This document shows positions 35,256 through 44,816 of a stretch of DNA of 64,000 nucleotides, in pieces. Each line of letters begins with the position of its first letter. The first letter of the stretch is position 1. Below the pieces are notes generated by a model that saw only the letters and a list, made by a program, of their open reading frames with translations, searched no databases and was not told the origin of the DNA. Source of the DNA: Cohaesibacter sp. ES.047 (lineage in GTDB: Bacteria > Pseudomonadota > Alphaproteobacteria > Rhizobiales > Cohaesibacteraceae). A program made the translations under genes and the position numbers. Where the stretch lies: assembly GCF_900215505.1 (NCBI RefSeq), contig NZ_LT907844.1:4759078-4823077 (forward strand). The letters are read 5' to 3'.

Positions 35256-38246
35256 TCAGATTTTCAATCTGGAATTTTCAGGATCGACGAAAACCGTCTC
35301 GGCAACTCTGGCTTCGATGGTGCGATCCGGCATCGGGATATAGACCGTCTCGCCAAGCTTGTTGTGACCATTTTCCACCAAGGCCAGAGCAATCGGCTGC
35401 CCAACGGTGTCCGAATGATAGGAAGACGTCACGTGACCGACCATTGTCATCGGGACAGGCTGCTTGGGATCAAGGACGATCTGCGCCCCCTCCTCCAGCT
35501 TCGACAGATCACTGGAAAGAAGTCCAACGAGCTGTTTGCGTCCCTCCGCCACCAGATCAGGCCGCGCCAGACCGCGCTTGCCAACAAAGTCTGGCTTCTT
35601 CTTGCCAACGGCCCAGCCCATGCCCGCATCGTAAGGCGTGACTGTGCCGTCGGTATCCTGACCGACGATGATATAGCCCTTCTCGGCCCTGAGCACATGC
35701 ATGGTCTCCGTGCCATAGGGCATGATGTTATACTGTTGCCCCTCAGCCCAGAGGATCTCCCACATGGCGCGTCCCATCGGAGCGGGCACATTGACCTCAA
35801 AGCCAATTTCACCGGTAAAGCTGACCCGGAACAGACGCGCAGGCATTCCGGCCACGGTGCAATCCACACAAGACATATGCGGGAAGGCCTCATCGCTCAG
35901 CTCAACCCCTTCCACGAGCGGTGCCAGCAGCTTGGCTGCATTGGGACCATTCAGCGCAATGGTCGACCATTGCTCCGTGGTCGAGGTCAGCCAAACATTG
36001 AGATCCGGCCATTCGGTCTGGAGGAAGTCCTCCATGTGGTTCAACACGCGTGCGGCCCCGCCGGTCGTCGTTGTGACATGGAAGCGGTCCTCGGCAAGAC
36101 GACCAATCACGCCATCATCGCGGATATAGCCATCATCCCCCAGCAACAGGCCATAGCGGCAGCGACCAACGCCAAGCTTGGTCCATGGGTTGGTGTAGAT
36201 CCGGTTCATGAATTCAACAGCATCGGGACCGACAACTTCGATCTTGCCCAAAGTGGACGCGTCGAAAATCCCAAGGCTCTTGCGCGTTGCCACACATTCG
36301 CGGCGCACCGCAGTGTCCATATCTTCCCCGGCACGAGGGAAATACCGCGCCCTGCGCCACTGACCGACCGGTTCGAAAACGGCACCATTTTCCTCGGCCC
36401 AGCCATCAATCTGGGTCTTGCGGGTCACCTCGAAATGCTCGCCACTATGATAACCAGCAAGCGTGCCGAAGGTAATGGGCGTGAACGGGGGACGGAACGT
36501 CGTCAGCCCCACCTTCGGCTGCTTGCGGCTCAGAGCATCAGCGGTGATGTTGAGGCCGTTGATATTGGACATCTTGCCCTGATCTGCGCCCATGCCGTTG
36601 GTTGTGTAGCGTTTGACATGTTCGATGGAGCGCATGCCCTCACGCACGGCGAGGCGCAAATCCTTGGCGGTAACATCGCTCTGGAAATCGACAAAGGCCT
36701 TTGCCTTGCCTGCATTCTTGTCGGTCGGCAACTCCTTAAGAGAAACGCCACTCCCGATCCGATCATTCCCAATGACATAGTCCAGCGCTTCTGCATCCTT
36801 GCCAAGCAGAAACGCGACTTTCTGCCCTGCGAGCATGCCGTCGGTCATGGCATCCTGAAGCCCCCAAAGGCCGCGGCTTGCGCCGGTGATAACACAATCC
36901 TCCGGCGTTTCATTGGGCAAGAAGGTCGTGCGATCATCATCCCAAGTGAGCGTGCCCTTGGTGTGCGAGAACAGATGCAGCGATGGCGTCCAGCCACCCG
37001 ACATCAAAAGCACATCGCAAGCGATCCATTCCCCCGCCCCGACCGAGCCGCCCTTCACCGGATTGATGCGAACGCGCTTGATGCGCAACCGGCCTGCGGT
37101 TTCGCTGACCGTGTGGGATAGTTTGACCGGGATGCTCCGACGGTTTGCCTCGGCCACAAGATCGCCTCGAACATCCTCGCGGACATCGACAATCGCCTGA
37201 ACTTTGGCCCCGGCATCATGCAGATCAAAGGCAGCGAACCAAGCACTGTCATGGCTGGTGATCACCAATGGCCTGTTGCCGACCTTGACGCCATAGCGGT
37301 TGAGATAGGTTTGTACCGACCCGGCCAGCATGACGCCCGGTCGATCATTGCAATGAAAGACCAGTGGTTTCTCAATGGCCCCCTGTGCCAGTACGACTTG
37401 CTTGGCACGAACCCGCCAGAGGCGCTCACGCGGCATGCCATCGGGCACATGCTCCAGATGATCGCTCACCTTCTGGCACAGGCCGATCATGTTCTGATGA
37501 TAATAGCCGATGGCCGTGGTGTGCGGCATGATCTTCACGCCCAGCGCTTTAAGCTCGGTGACTTCTGCTTCCAACCAGTCCCATGCGGGCTTGCCATTGA
37601 TCACCGCCTGCGGCTCGGACAGTAGCGAACCACCCACTTCCGAATGTTCGTCAACCACAACGACCTTGAGGCCATCCACCGCCGCCGCGCGCGCAGCCGC
37701 CAGTCCCGAAGGCCCGGCCCCGACGATCAACACATCGCAATGCATATAGCGCGAAGCGTAATGATCGGGGTCTTCCTCGCTCGGCGAGGTGCCCAGTCCC
37801 GCGGCATTGCGGATGAAGGGCTCATAGAGCCTGTCCCAGAGCACCCGCGGCCACATGAAGGTCTTGTAGTAGAAACCGGCGGAGAAGAACATGAAGGCGA
37901 AATCATTGATCGCACCGACGTGAAACTTCAGGCTCGGGCCTTTATTCTGGGAGGTGACTTCGAGCCCATTCCAGATTTCATGCATCGTGGCATGGGAATT
38001 GGGCTCATAACGCCCTTTGCCCCGGCTCGTCCCGACCAGCGCGTTCGGCTCTTCCGACCCTGCCGTGACGGGGCCGCGCGGGCGATTGTACTTGTAAGAA
38101 CGCCCGATCAGATGAACGCCATTGGCAAGCAGCGCTGAGGCAATGGTGTCGCCCTTTGCACCACGATAGGATTTGCCGTCAAAGGTGAAAGACACCGGAT
38201 TGGACGGATCAACGCGCCCTGCGCCGGAAACACGAAAGTCGCTCAT
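35256..38246 (-). CDS. soxA: Sarcosine oxidase alpha subunit
   Basis: A 996-residue subunit. The N-terminus is a ferredoxin-like fold without cluster cysteines (FTFDGKSYRGAKGDTIASAL). An FAD/NAD-binding domain follows (CDVLIVGAGPSGLAAARAAA near residue 170), and the last 380 residues form an aminomethyltransferase domain (SLGIFDASTLGKIEVVGPDA; FTGEIGFEVNVP) that binds tetrahydrofolate. The complex converts sarcosine to glycine, makes 5,10-methylene-tetrahydrofolate and releases hydrogen peroxide. It starts in an ATGA overlap with soxD. Length and order are standard for the family. Confidence 0.95.
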   Translation of the reverse strand: MSDFRVSGAGRVDPSNPVSFTFDGKSYRGAKGDTIASALLANGVHLIGRSYKYNRPRGPVTAGSEEPNALVGTSRGKGRYEPNSHATMHEIWNGLEVTSQNKGPSLKFHVGAINDFAFMFFSAGFYYKTFMWPRVLWDRLYEPFIRNAAGLGTSPSEEDPDHYASRYMHCDVLIVGAGPSGLAAARAAAVDGLKVVVVDEHSEVGGSLLSEPQAVINGKPAWDWLEAEVTELKALGVKIMPHTTAIGYYHQNMIGLCQKVSDHLEHVPDGMPRERLWRVRAKQVVLAQGAIEKPLVFHCNDRPGVMLAGSVQTYLNRYGVKVGNRPLVITSHDSAWFAAFDLHDAGAKVQAIVDVREDVRGDLVAEANRRSIPVKLSHTVSETAGRLRIKRVRINPVKGGSVGAGEWIACDVLLMSGGWTPSLHLFSHTKGTLTWDDDRTTFLPNETPEDCVITGASRGLWGLQDAMTDGMLAGQKVAFLLGKDAEALDYVIGNDRIGSGVSLKELPTDKNAGKAKAFVDFQSDVTAKDLRLAVREGMRSIEHVKRYTTNGMGADQGKMSNINGLNITADALSRKQPKVGLTTFRPPFTPITFGTLAGYHSGEHFEVTRKTQIDGWAEENGAVFEPVGQWRRARYFPRAGEDMDTAVRRECVATRKSLGIFDASTLGKIEVVGPDAVEFMNRIYTNPWTKLGVGRCRYGLLLGDDGYIRDDGVIGRLAEDRFHVTTTTGGAARVLNHMEDFLQTEWPDLNVWLTSTTEQWSTIALNGPNAAKLLAPLVEGVELSDEAFPHMSCVDCTVAGMPARLFRVSFTGEIGFEVNVPAPMGRAMWEILWAEGQQYNIMPYGTETMHVLRAEKGYIIVGQDTDGTVTPYDAGMGWAVGKKKPDFVGKRGLARPDLVAEGRKQLVGLLSSDLSKLEEGAQIVLDPKQPVPMTMVGHVTSSYHSDTVGQPIALALVENGHNKLGETVYIPMPDRTIEARVAETVFVDPENSRLKI

Positions 38247-38545
38247 TGTCCGTCTTCCTTCGTGGGTTCAAGCTCTGGCCGGGCCTCGCCTGCCTTGTAG
38301 GTGGCAAGGAAGCGATCGGTCACCGTATTTCTCACCGCGTTGAAAAAGCGGCCGCAGCCATGGAAATGCCGCCATCTTTCCGCATGCGCCCCGCGCGCAT
38401 TGCTACGAATAAACAGGAAGGCTTCCCATTCCTCGTCGGTCTGGCTGTCTGGATCGGCAGGGCGGGCAATATGGGCTTCACCGGCATAGGTGAATTCGGC
38501 TTCGGGGAGGGTTTCCTCGCAATAGGGGCAATGAATCAAAAGCAT
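38243..38545 (-). CDS. soxD: Sarcosine oxidase delta subunit
   Basis: A 100-residue zinc-binding subunit with the N-terminal MLLIHCPYCEETLPEAEF, where the CPYC pair binds Zn, and the conserved HFHGCGRFFNAVRNTVTDRF. ATG at 38545 is chosen because AAGGA precedes it by seven bases and it matches the family's usual start; an upstream frame to 38590 would overlap soxB. It is needed for assembly of the complex. Confidence 0.93.
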   Translation of the reverse strand: MLLIHCPYCEETLPEAEFTYAGEAHIARPADPDSQTDEEWEAFLFIRSNARGAHAERWRHFHGCGRFFNAVRNTVTDRFLATYKAGEARPELEPTKEDGQ

Positions 38546-38555
38546 GGCGAGATCC

Positions 38556-39812
38556 TTAGTGGGCAACGGCGGCGGCAGCGGCTTCGTCAATCAGGCGGCC
38601 GGAGCGGAAACGCTCAAGGTTGAAAGGGGCGTTAATCGGATGCGGCTCGTCCTTGGCGACAGTCCAGGCAAGGGTGTGGGCCGCGCCCGGCGTGGCCTTG
38701 AAGCCGCCTGTGCCCCAGCCGCAGTTGACATAAAGGCCCTTGACCGGGGTCTTGCCCAGAATGGCTGACCGATCAGGCGTCACATCGACCGTGCCACCCC
38801 ATTTGCGCAGCATCCGCATACGATTGAAAATCGGGAAGATTTCGGTAATGGCAGCGACCGTATGCTCGATCAGCGGAAGACCGCCACGCTGGGAATAAGA
38901 AGTATATTGGTCCGTCCCCGACCCGATGACGAGCTCGCCCTTGTCCGACTGGCTAATGTAGGCGTGAACAGCGTTCGACATCACCACGCAGGGGAAGATG
39001 GGCTTGACCGGTTCGGAAATCAGCGCCTGAAGCGGATAGCTCTCGAGCGGCATGCGAACATGTGCGGTGTCCATCACAACGCTGGAGTTGCCAGCCGCAG
39101 AAACGGCGATCTTCTTGGCCTTGATGAAGCCCTTCGAGGTATCAACACCCGCAACAGAGCCATCGGGATTGCGGCGAATGGCATTGACCGCGCAATTCTC
39201 GATGATTTCAACACCGCGAGCAGCCGCAGCCCGGGCATAGCCCCAGGCAACAGCATCGTGGCGAGCCGTCCCCGCTCGCTTCTGCAAGGCCGCCCCCATC
39301 ACCGGATAGCGGGCGTTTGGCGAAATGCTGAGGGGCGGGCAGAACTCCTTGGCTTCTTCAGGGGTGAGCCACTGGTTGTCGACGCCATTAAGGCGATTGG
39401 CATGAATGTGACGTTTGAAGCTCTGCACATCATGCACCGTGTGGGCGAGCATCAGCACGCCGCGGTTTGAATACATTACATTGTAATTGAGGTCCTGACT
39501 GAGCCCTTCCCACAGATCGAGGGCGTGATCATAGATCCGCGCACTTTCGTCATAGAGATAGTTCGAGCGGATGATCGTCGTGTTTCTGCCCGTATTGCCA
39601 CCACCGAGCCAGCCCTTGTCGATCACAGCAATGTTTGTGATGCCATGCTCCTTGGCCAGATAATAGGCCGCGCCCAAACCATGCCCGCCAGCGCCGATGA
39701 TGATCACATCATATTCGCTCTTCGGTTGGCTTTCGGGCCATTGCTCGGGCCAGTTCTTGTGTCCGGAAAGAGTATTTTTTATCAAAGAAAATGCATTGAA
39801 GCGCGTCATCAT
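38556..39812 (-). CDS. soxB: Sarcosine oxidase beta subunit
   Basis: A 418-residue flavoprotein carrying the sarcosine-oxidising site. FAD-binding motif YDVIIIGAGGHGLGAAYYLA, then GGGNTGRNTTIIRSNYL, which is diagnostic for SoxB, and a C-terminal GWGTGGFKATPGAA. Family members hold non-covalent FAD and an FMN attached covalently to a His. First gene of soxBDAG. Two adjacent ATGs (39812, 39809) follow an AGGCGG site; the choice changes only one residue. Divergent from a SouR-like regulator across 95 bases. Confidence 0.95.
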   Translation of the reverse strand: MMTRFNAFSLIKNTLSGHKNWPEQWPESQPKSEYDVIIIGAGGHGLGAAYYLAKEHGITNIAVIDKGWLGGGNTGRNTTIIRSNYLYDESARIYDHALDLWEGLSQDLNYNVMYSNRGVLMLAHTVHDVQSFKRHIHANRLNGVDNQWLTPEEAKEFCPPLSISPNARYPVMGAALQKRAGTARHDAVAWGYARAAAARGVEIIENCAVNAIRRNPDGSVAGVDTSKGFIKAKKIAVSAAGNSSVVMDTAHVRMPLESYPLQALISEPVKPIFPCVVMSNAVHAYISQSDKGELVIGSGTDQYTSYSQRGGLPLIEHTVAAITEIFPIFNRMRMLRKWGGTVDVTPDRSAILGKTPVKGLYVNCGWGTGGFKATPGAAHTLAWTVAKDEPHPINAPFNLERFRSGRLIDEAAAAAVAH

Positions 39813-39907
39813 ACACACCGCCTAATATTCGTGTCTGGACGACAGGTTGAAAGTATGATGGGCTGTGCGCAGGAATATTTCCGTCACATGATTTGTAAAA
39901 TTGCGCC

Positions 39908-40903
39908 ATGCCGACAAATGAGCCCTCAAACCGCAAACAATTGCGCGTTGCCTTTCTGTTGTCCGACCGGTTCACTCTGTCGGCTTTCGCAAATTTCGTT
40001 GATGTTCTGCGCCTCGCTGCCGACGACGCCGACAAATCCCGCCAGATACACTGCGAATGGGCAGTCCTGTCCGACGACATGTCCTTGATCAAATCCAGCT
40101 GCGGCGTCTCCATCCGGCCAGACACACGGCTGAGGAATGCGGGCCACTATGACTATGTCGTCGTTGTCGGAGGATTGATGGGCGAGCGGGCCGCTCTCAG
40201 CGCCGAAAGCATCGCCTATCTCAAGCGGGTCGCCACCGAAGGCACCTCACTCGTTGGCCTGTGCACCGGTGTTTTCATCTTGCAGGAAGCGGGGCTTCTT
40301 CAAGGCTACAAAACCTGCGTCAGTTGGTTTCATCATCAGGAATTCATTGATCGCTTTGAAACCGAAGAGCCGGTGTCTGACCAGATCTTCGTGGTCGACC
40401 GCAATCGCCTGACCTGCTCGGGAGGCCACGGCACGGCTCATCTCGCCGCCTTTCTGGTCCAGCGCCACATAGGACAGGCCGCAGCCATCAAAAGCCTCAA
40501 CATCATGATGATCGACGATGCGATGAGCGGCGAGAGACCGCAGCCAGCAACCTTTTCCTCAAACAAGGCAAAAGATCCGCTGGTAAAACGTGCCATCCTG
40601 CGCATGCAGCAGAATATCGAACTACCCAAAACCATTGATGATATGGCCAAGGAGATCGGCATCGGAAGGCGTACTCTGGAGCGCCGGTTTCTGGCAGATG
40701 TCAAGGAAACACCGCACACAATCTATTTGACGCTCCGGCTGGAACGTGCCCTCGTATGGCTCAGGACAACCAATGAACCCATCTTGGAAATCGCCATCGC
40801 CTGCGGCTTTTGCGATGTCGCCCATTTCTCGCGCACGATGAAATCCAAATGGGGCATGACCCCATCGCAGTACCGCGCACTGGAAACGAAGATAAAGGCC
40901 TGA
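39908..40903 (+). CDS. GlxA-family AraC-type regulator, SouR-like
   Basis: A 331-residue paralogue of the regulator beside the dimethylglycine dehydrogenase gene. The N-terminal DJ-1/PfpI-like domain (LVGLCTGVFILQEAGLLQGY) and the C-terminal AraC HTHs (IDDMAKEIGIGRRTLERRF; IAIACGFCDVAHFSRTMKSK) are clear. In Pseudomonas, SouR of this family senses sarcosine and activates soxBDAG. Divergence from soxB supports the same role. The two proteins of this window share long runs such as FANFVDVLRLAADD and DQIFVVDRNRLTCSGG-like segments, so they come from one duplication. Confidence 0.87.
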   Translation: MPTNEPSNRKQLRVAFLLSDRFTLSAFANFVDVLRLAADDADKSRQIHCEWAVLSDDMSLIKSSCGVSIRPDTRLRNAGHYDYVVVVGGLMGERAALSAESIAYLKRVATEGTSLVGLCTGVFILQEAGLLQGYKTCVSWFHHQEFIDRFETEEPVSDQIFVVDRNRLTCSGGHGTAHLAAFLVQRHIGQAAAIKSLNIMMIDDAMSGERPQPATFSSNKAKDPLVKRAILRMQQNIELPKTIDDMAKEIGIGRRTLERRFLADVKETPHTIYLTLRLERALVWLRTTNEPILEIAIACGFCDVAHFSRTMKSKWGMTPSQYRALETKIKA

Positions 40904-41036
40904 CGACCGGCAACGATAACCAAGATCGACAGAGCAAGAATGGAGAAAAGAAAATTTCGTCTCGTGGGAGAGCAACTTCGCTTTCGGGATCTTCACATCT
41001 GCTCAACTTCACATTCAATCGAATGCGAAGGAGCGT

Positions 41037-41113
<77 letters not shown>

Positions 41114-41398
41114 CCAAAGCGTGTCCTATATTGCCAAAGCAACATAGCACTTATATGGCACCGTGTCCGTGCCATTTCAAGAGACCGACAATCTGTGAGA
41201 TTGGGTGCGGGAAAGGCTTTGACCGTATCCCTGCTTGTCACTTGCGCGCTTAACGCTGCACACCCATAGAAGCTAAGCCATCGCATTGCAACAGCTATTT
41301 CCGCAAGGAGTGGATAAAGCCACTCTGACCTCGCTCAAGCAAACATGGCCAGCGCCCCTGTATTTCATAAATAGGGCCATCGCCACGACCAGAGGCCG

Positions 41399-43588
41399 TT
41401 ACCTCGGCCCCACCGCGCCCGCGATGGCAACATCGACATCAACGGATTTGAAGGCAGGTGTCCGGCTGCGCGGATCCACCTTTGTGTCGGTCAACACATT
41501 GGCTTCCGGGTAATAGGCCAGAATGGATCCTTGCGGCAATCCGAAGGCATAGACGGTCACCCCTTCCATCTTGCCGTTGGGTGATGTCACATCCGCCTTG
41601 GCTTCGGGCTCGATGCCGAGTCTTTTCATGTCCTCTGCATTCATCAGGATGGACCATCGGGTCTTGGTGCCGCGATAGCTGTCCGTCTCTTCATAAACGA
41701 TGGAATTATATTGCCCCTCACTGCGCATCGTGGACAGAACGAAAGGCTTGTCTCCAGCCTCCGGCAACGGATGGGTGACAAAATGGGCCTTGCCGTCCTT
41801 GGTCTTGAAGTCCGGGCTATGGATGATCCGGTTGCGAATGTGAAATTCGCGCTTGGCGACATCAATTGTGGCCAGATCTTCCATACCGGGCACCACTTGC
41901 GCGATGGCTTTGCGCAGTTCCTGATGCTTGCCAAACACCTTGAAGTCTATCACATCATCCCCCAGAAGGCGCGATGCCAGATCGGACAGGATCACGGATT
42001 CCGGGCGAACCTTGTCGAGACGATGGATGCCGCCATCAGACAGGCGCACGAAGTTAAACATGCTCTCCTGTGTGGTCGGCTCCCACTCTTCATCCCGGGC
42101 CGTGACCGGCAGGATCAGCACCTCCCCGCTTCCAAGACCATGCACATGGCCCTGATTAAGGGTGGTGGTCATGAACAGCTTGAACCCGATCAGCTCCAGG
42201 GCTTCCCGCGCCCAAGCGGTATCTGGCGTGGCTGAATAGAGATTGCCCCCCATGATCACGGCGCTATCAATCAACCCGTCACGCGCAGCAGCCAAAGAGG
42301 CCATGGTATCAAGTCCCTTGGCTGCTGGCAGTTGGATGCCAAAGGCCTCTTCCAGACGGGACAGCACCTCTTCCGGCAAGACCGGCTTGACGCCAATGGT
42401 GCCAACCCCTTGCACATTGGAATGGCCGCGCAAGGGGAGTAGACCGGCATTGGGCCGCCCCACCATGCCGCGCATCAGGGCAAGGGCGGAAATATATTCG
42501 ATATTCTCCACGCCATGGAGATGATGGGTCATGCCCATGCCCCACGAGAAGACCGCCGATTTTGAGGCGCCATAAATGCGGGCAGCCTCTTCGATCTTGT
42601 CCCGCTGAACGCCGCTTGTTTGGGTAATTTCATCCCATGAGATGGCTTTAATGTCGTTAAGGAAAGCCTCGAACCCGATGGTGTGGCTATCAATGAAGGC
42701 TTCATCGAGATCACCCGCCTCGATGATCGCCTTCGCAATGCCCTTGAACAGCGCCATATCAGAGCCGATTTTCGGCTGGAGATAGTGGGAGGCGACATCA
42801 CGCCCCCCGGTCATCATGGCGCGGGCGCTCTTGGGCGAGGCAAAGCGCACGAGGCCCGGTTCCTTCGCCGGGTTGATCACCACCACATGGCCGCCCCGCT
42901 TGCGGCACTCGAGCAGCTTGTGGATGAAACGTGGATGGTTCGATGCCGGATTCGCACCGATCACAAAGATCAAATCAGCGCCGGTGAGGTCCGCCAGCTC
43001 AACGGTGGAGGTTCCGGTGCCGATGGTGGCCCCCAGCGCCATGCCAGTGGCCTGATGACAGAAATAGGAGCAGTTGGTCACATTGTTGGTGCCGTACATC
43101 CGGGCGATGAGCTGGAACAAAAACGCAGCCTCGTTGGATGACCGACCGGAGGAGTAGAAAAAGGATCGGTCAGGCTCGGTCGCTTTCAGCCTGTCGGCAA
43201 CGATCTGCAAGGCATCATCCCACTCCAGTCTTGAAAACCCCTCAGCGTCCCTTGCCTTGTAGAGCGGGGTATTCAGGCGACCAAGGGTCTCCATTTCCTT
43301 GCCCGTAAGCTCCCGCAGATCAGCAATGGTGTGCTTGTCAAACAGGGCATCCGGAATGGGAGGCTGAATATCCGTCGATTGGGCCTGAACACTTTTGTTG
43401 CAGACAGCCGGGTATTCGCCAATCTCGTTGACCATACCGCCGGCTTGCCCCCCCATGCCAAGCGCACAGGATTTGCAGGTATTCTTGCTGGTCAGAGCCT
43501 TGGCCGATTTCACCACACCGATCTGGCGCATGGTATTGAGCGTGTAGAGGACTTTCTTGTGGCCACCGCCGACGATCTGTTTGGGCAT
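41399..43588 (-). CDS. FdhF/YdeP-family molybdopterin oxidoreductase (formate dehydrogenase-like)
   Basis: A 729-residue cytoplasmic molybdopterin enzyme. Near the N-terminus it has only a short Cys cluster (TCKSCALGMGGQAGG, plus a later Cys in YPAVCNKS), as in YdeP-type proteins, and the Cys in SYFCHQATGMAL is at the position that coordinates Mo or W. Typical bis-MGD binding parts are LIFVIGANPASNHPR and GHSNVQGVGTIG. The C-terminal dinucleotide-binding domain includes NSIVYEETDSYRG. E. coli YdeP is linked to acid resistance and other members to formate or unknown substrates, so the reaction is uncertain. There is no Tat signal and no fdhD or electron-transfer partner next to it. It stands alone between two initiator tRNAs. 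Confidence 0.83.
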   Translation of the reverse strand: MPKQIVGGGHKKVLYTLNTMRQIGVVKSAKALTSKNTCKSCALGMGGQAGGMVNEIGEYPAVCNKSVQAQSTDIQPPIPDALFDKHTIADLRELTGKEMETLGRLNTPLYKARDAEGFSRLEWDDALQIVADRLKATEPDRSFFYSSGRSSNEAAFLFQLIARMYGTNNVTNCSYFCHQATGMALGATIGTGTSTVELADLTGADLIFVIGANPASNHPRFIHKLLECRKRGGHVVVINPAKEPGLVRFASPKSARAMMTGGRDVASHYLQPKIGSDMALFKGIAKAIIEAGDLDEAFIDSHTIGFEAFLNDIKAISWDEITQTSGVQRDKIEEAARIYGASKSAVFSWGMGMTHHLHGVENIEYISALALMRGMVGRPNAGLLPLRGHSNVQGVGTIGVKPVLPEEVLSRLEEAFGIQLPAAKGLDTMASLAAARDGLIDSAVIMGGNLYSATPDTAWAREALELIGFKLFMTTTLNQGHVHGLGSGEVLILPVTARDEEWEPTTQESMFNFVRLSDGGIHRLDKVRPESVILSDLASRLLGDDVIDFKVFGKHQELRKAIAQVVPGMEDLATIDVAKREFHIRNRIIHSPDFKTKDGKAHFVTHPLPEAGDKPFVLSTMRSEGQYNSIVYEETDSYRGTKTRWSILMNAEDMKRLGIEPEAKADVTSPNGKMEGVTVYAFGLPQGSILAYYPEANVLTDTKVDPRSRTPAFKSVDVDVAIAGAVGPR

Positions 43589-43746
43589 GGGTCTTTACCT
43601 CTCTCCACGCTTGGCTTGCAATATGTGCCGATCCCTCCCGGACTAGAGCGCCTTGAAGGTGTCGCAGCGACAAAATATCGGAAGCACATTTAAGCATTAA
43701 CGCTTATTCGACACAAATCTCTTTCGCAAGGCCAAGGCGGCAGCCT

Positions 43747-44048
43747 CCTCACATCAAGCTTCAGGGGTCGAATAGTATCGGAACGATTGACAAGATCGGG
43801 GCTGGCGTGACCGGTTTCGAAGTCGGGCAACGCATCTTTGGCGATTACGTGATGAGTGGTGGTGGGTCTGCCGAATATGCCTGCGTGCCAGCGAACCTGT
43901 CGGCGCCTGTGCCCGAACCAATTGCCGATGAAACCGCAGCTGCCTGCCACAAGCCGGCGGAATCGCCCTCACGGGGATGGAAGCCGTCGCAGCGCTGATC
44001 AGGAGCGACCGATACCGCGACCAAGAACCACTGCACCATCACGCATAG
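43747..44048 (+). pseudogene. Fragment of a zinc-type/quinone alcohol dehydrogenase
   Basis: A reading frame gives GSNSIGTIDKIGAGVTGFEV, then GQRIFGDYVMSGGGSAEYAC and VPANLSAPVPEPIADETAAA, the early catalytic-domain pattern of MDR alcohol dehydrogenases. Near 43950 the continuation moves to another frame (GGIALTGMEAVAALIRSD), matching the usual following segment. Both ends are missing: no start, no metal-binding N-terminus and no Rossmann fold. It is a truncated, frameshifted remnant lying between the molybdopterin oxidoreductase gene and the second initiator tRNA. Confidence 0.7.
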
Positions 44049-44105
44049 CGAGCGAATGCTTGACCAAATCAAGTAGCTATCATTCATACAAAATGTAGGG
44101 AAGAT

Positions 44106-44182
<77 letters not shown>

Positions 44183-44315
44183 TCATTGGAGTGTCATCTT
44201 TATAGAGGCACAGTCAGAATTTGAACCCCCAAATTCGGGTTTTCCCCTCCTTTAAGGGGACGATGACTTTGCCACCGCGACAGAGCGGCAAAGGTGCCGT
44301 TGGAAATGCAAACGC

Positions 44316-44798
44316 TCACCCACGCTCCCGCAGCAGACGCGCCTTGTCGCGCTGCCAGTCACGCTTTTTGGCATCCTGGCGTTTGTCATAATCCTTCTTG
44401 CCCTTGGCAACAGCAATGGCGAGCTTGGCGATGCCCTTGTCGTTGAAATAGAGCTTTAAAGGCACGATGGTCATGCCTTCTCGCTGGACAGCCTGTTTCA
44501 GCTTGTCGATTTCGCGCTTGTGCAAAAGCAGCTTGCGTGGCCGGAGCGGCTCGTGATTGAAGCGATTGCCCTGAGTATATTCCGGAATGTGGGAATTGAT
44601 CAGGACAATCTCGCCATTTTCGTCCGACGCATAGGATTCAGCGATGTTGGCCTTGCCAAGGCGCAAGCTTTTGACTTCGGTGCCTGTCAATTGTAGGCCC
44701 GCTTCCAAAACATCGCCAACCTCGTAGTTGTGACGCGCCTTCCGGTTCTCCGCCACGGTACGATTATTCGGATCGCTTTTTTTCTTTTTCTGTGCCAT
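44316..44798 (-). CDS. smpB: SsrA-binding protein SmpB
   Basis: A 160-residue protein that binds tmRNA and brings it to stalled ribosomes for trans-translation. Conserved parts: [39 protein letters not shown] and the basic tail [20 protein letters not shown], which acts in the empty mRNA channel. ATG at 44798 is used; a TTG two codons upstream is possible. It follows dapA by 18 bases, a gene order common in alphaproteobacteria. Confidence 0.96.
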   Translation of the reverse strand: MAQKKKKSDPNNRTVAENRKARHNYEVGDVLEAGLQLTGTEVKSLRLGKANIAESYASDENGEIVLINSHIPEYTQGNRFNHEPLRPRKLLLHKREIDKLKQAVQREGMTIVPLKLYFNDKGIAKLAIAVAKGKKDYDKRQDAKKRDWQRDKARLLRERG

Positions 44799-44816
44799 GC
44801 CCAACAGATAAGCGCT

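Noticed and set aside
34659-37121. Very long open frame (820 codons) on the plus strand
   Set aside because: It lies antisense to soxG and soxA, which have full family motifs and coupled starts. Its translation is rich in Arg, His and Gly without any recognisable domain, as expected of a mirror frame in GC-rich DNA.
41157-41173. GGCAC-CGTGTCC-GTGCC hairpin near the first initiator tRNA
   Set aside because: The stem is only 5 bp, no T-tract follows, and it lies upstream of the tRNA on the minus strand.
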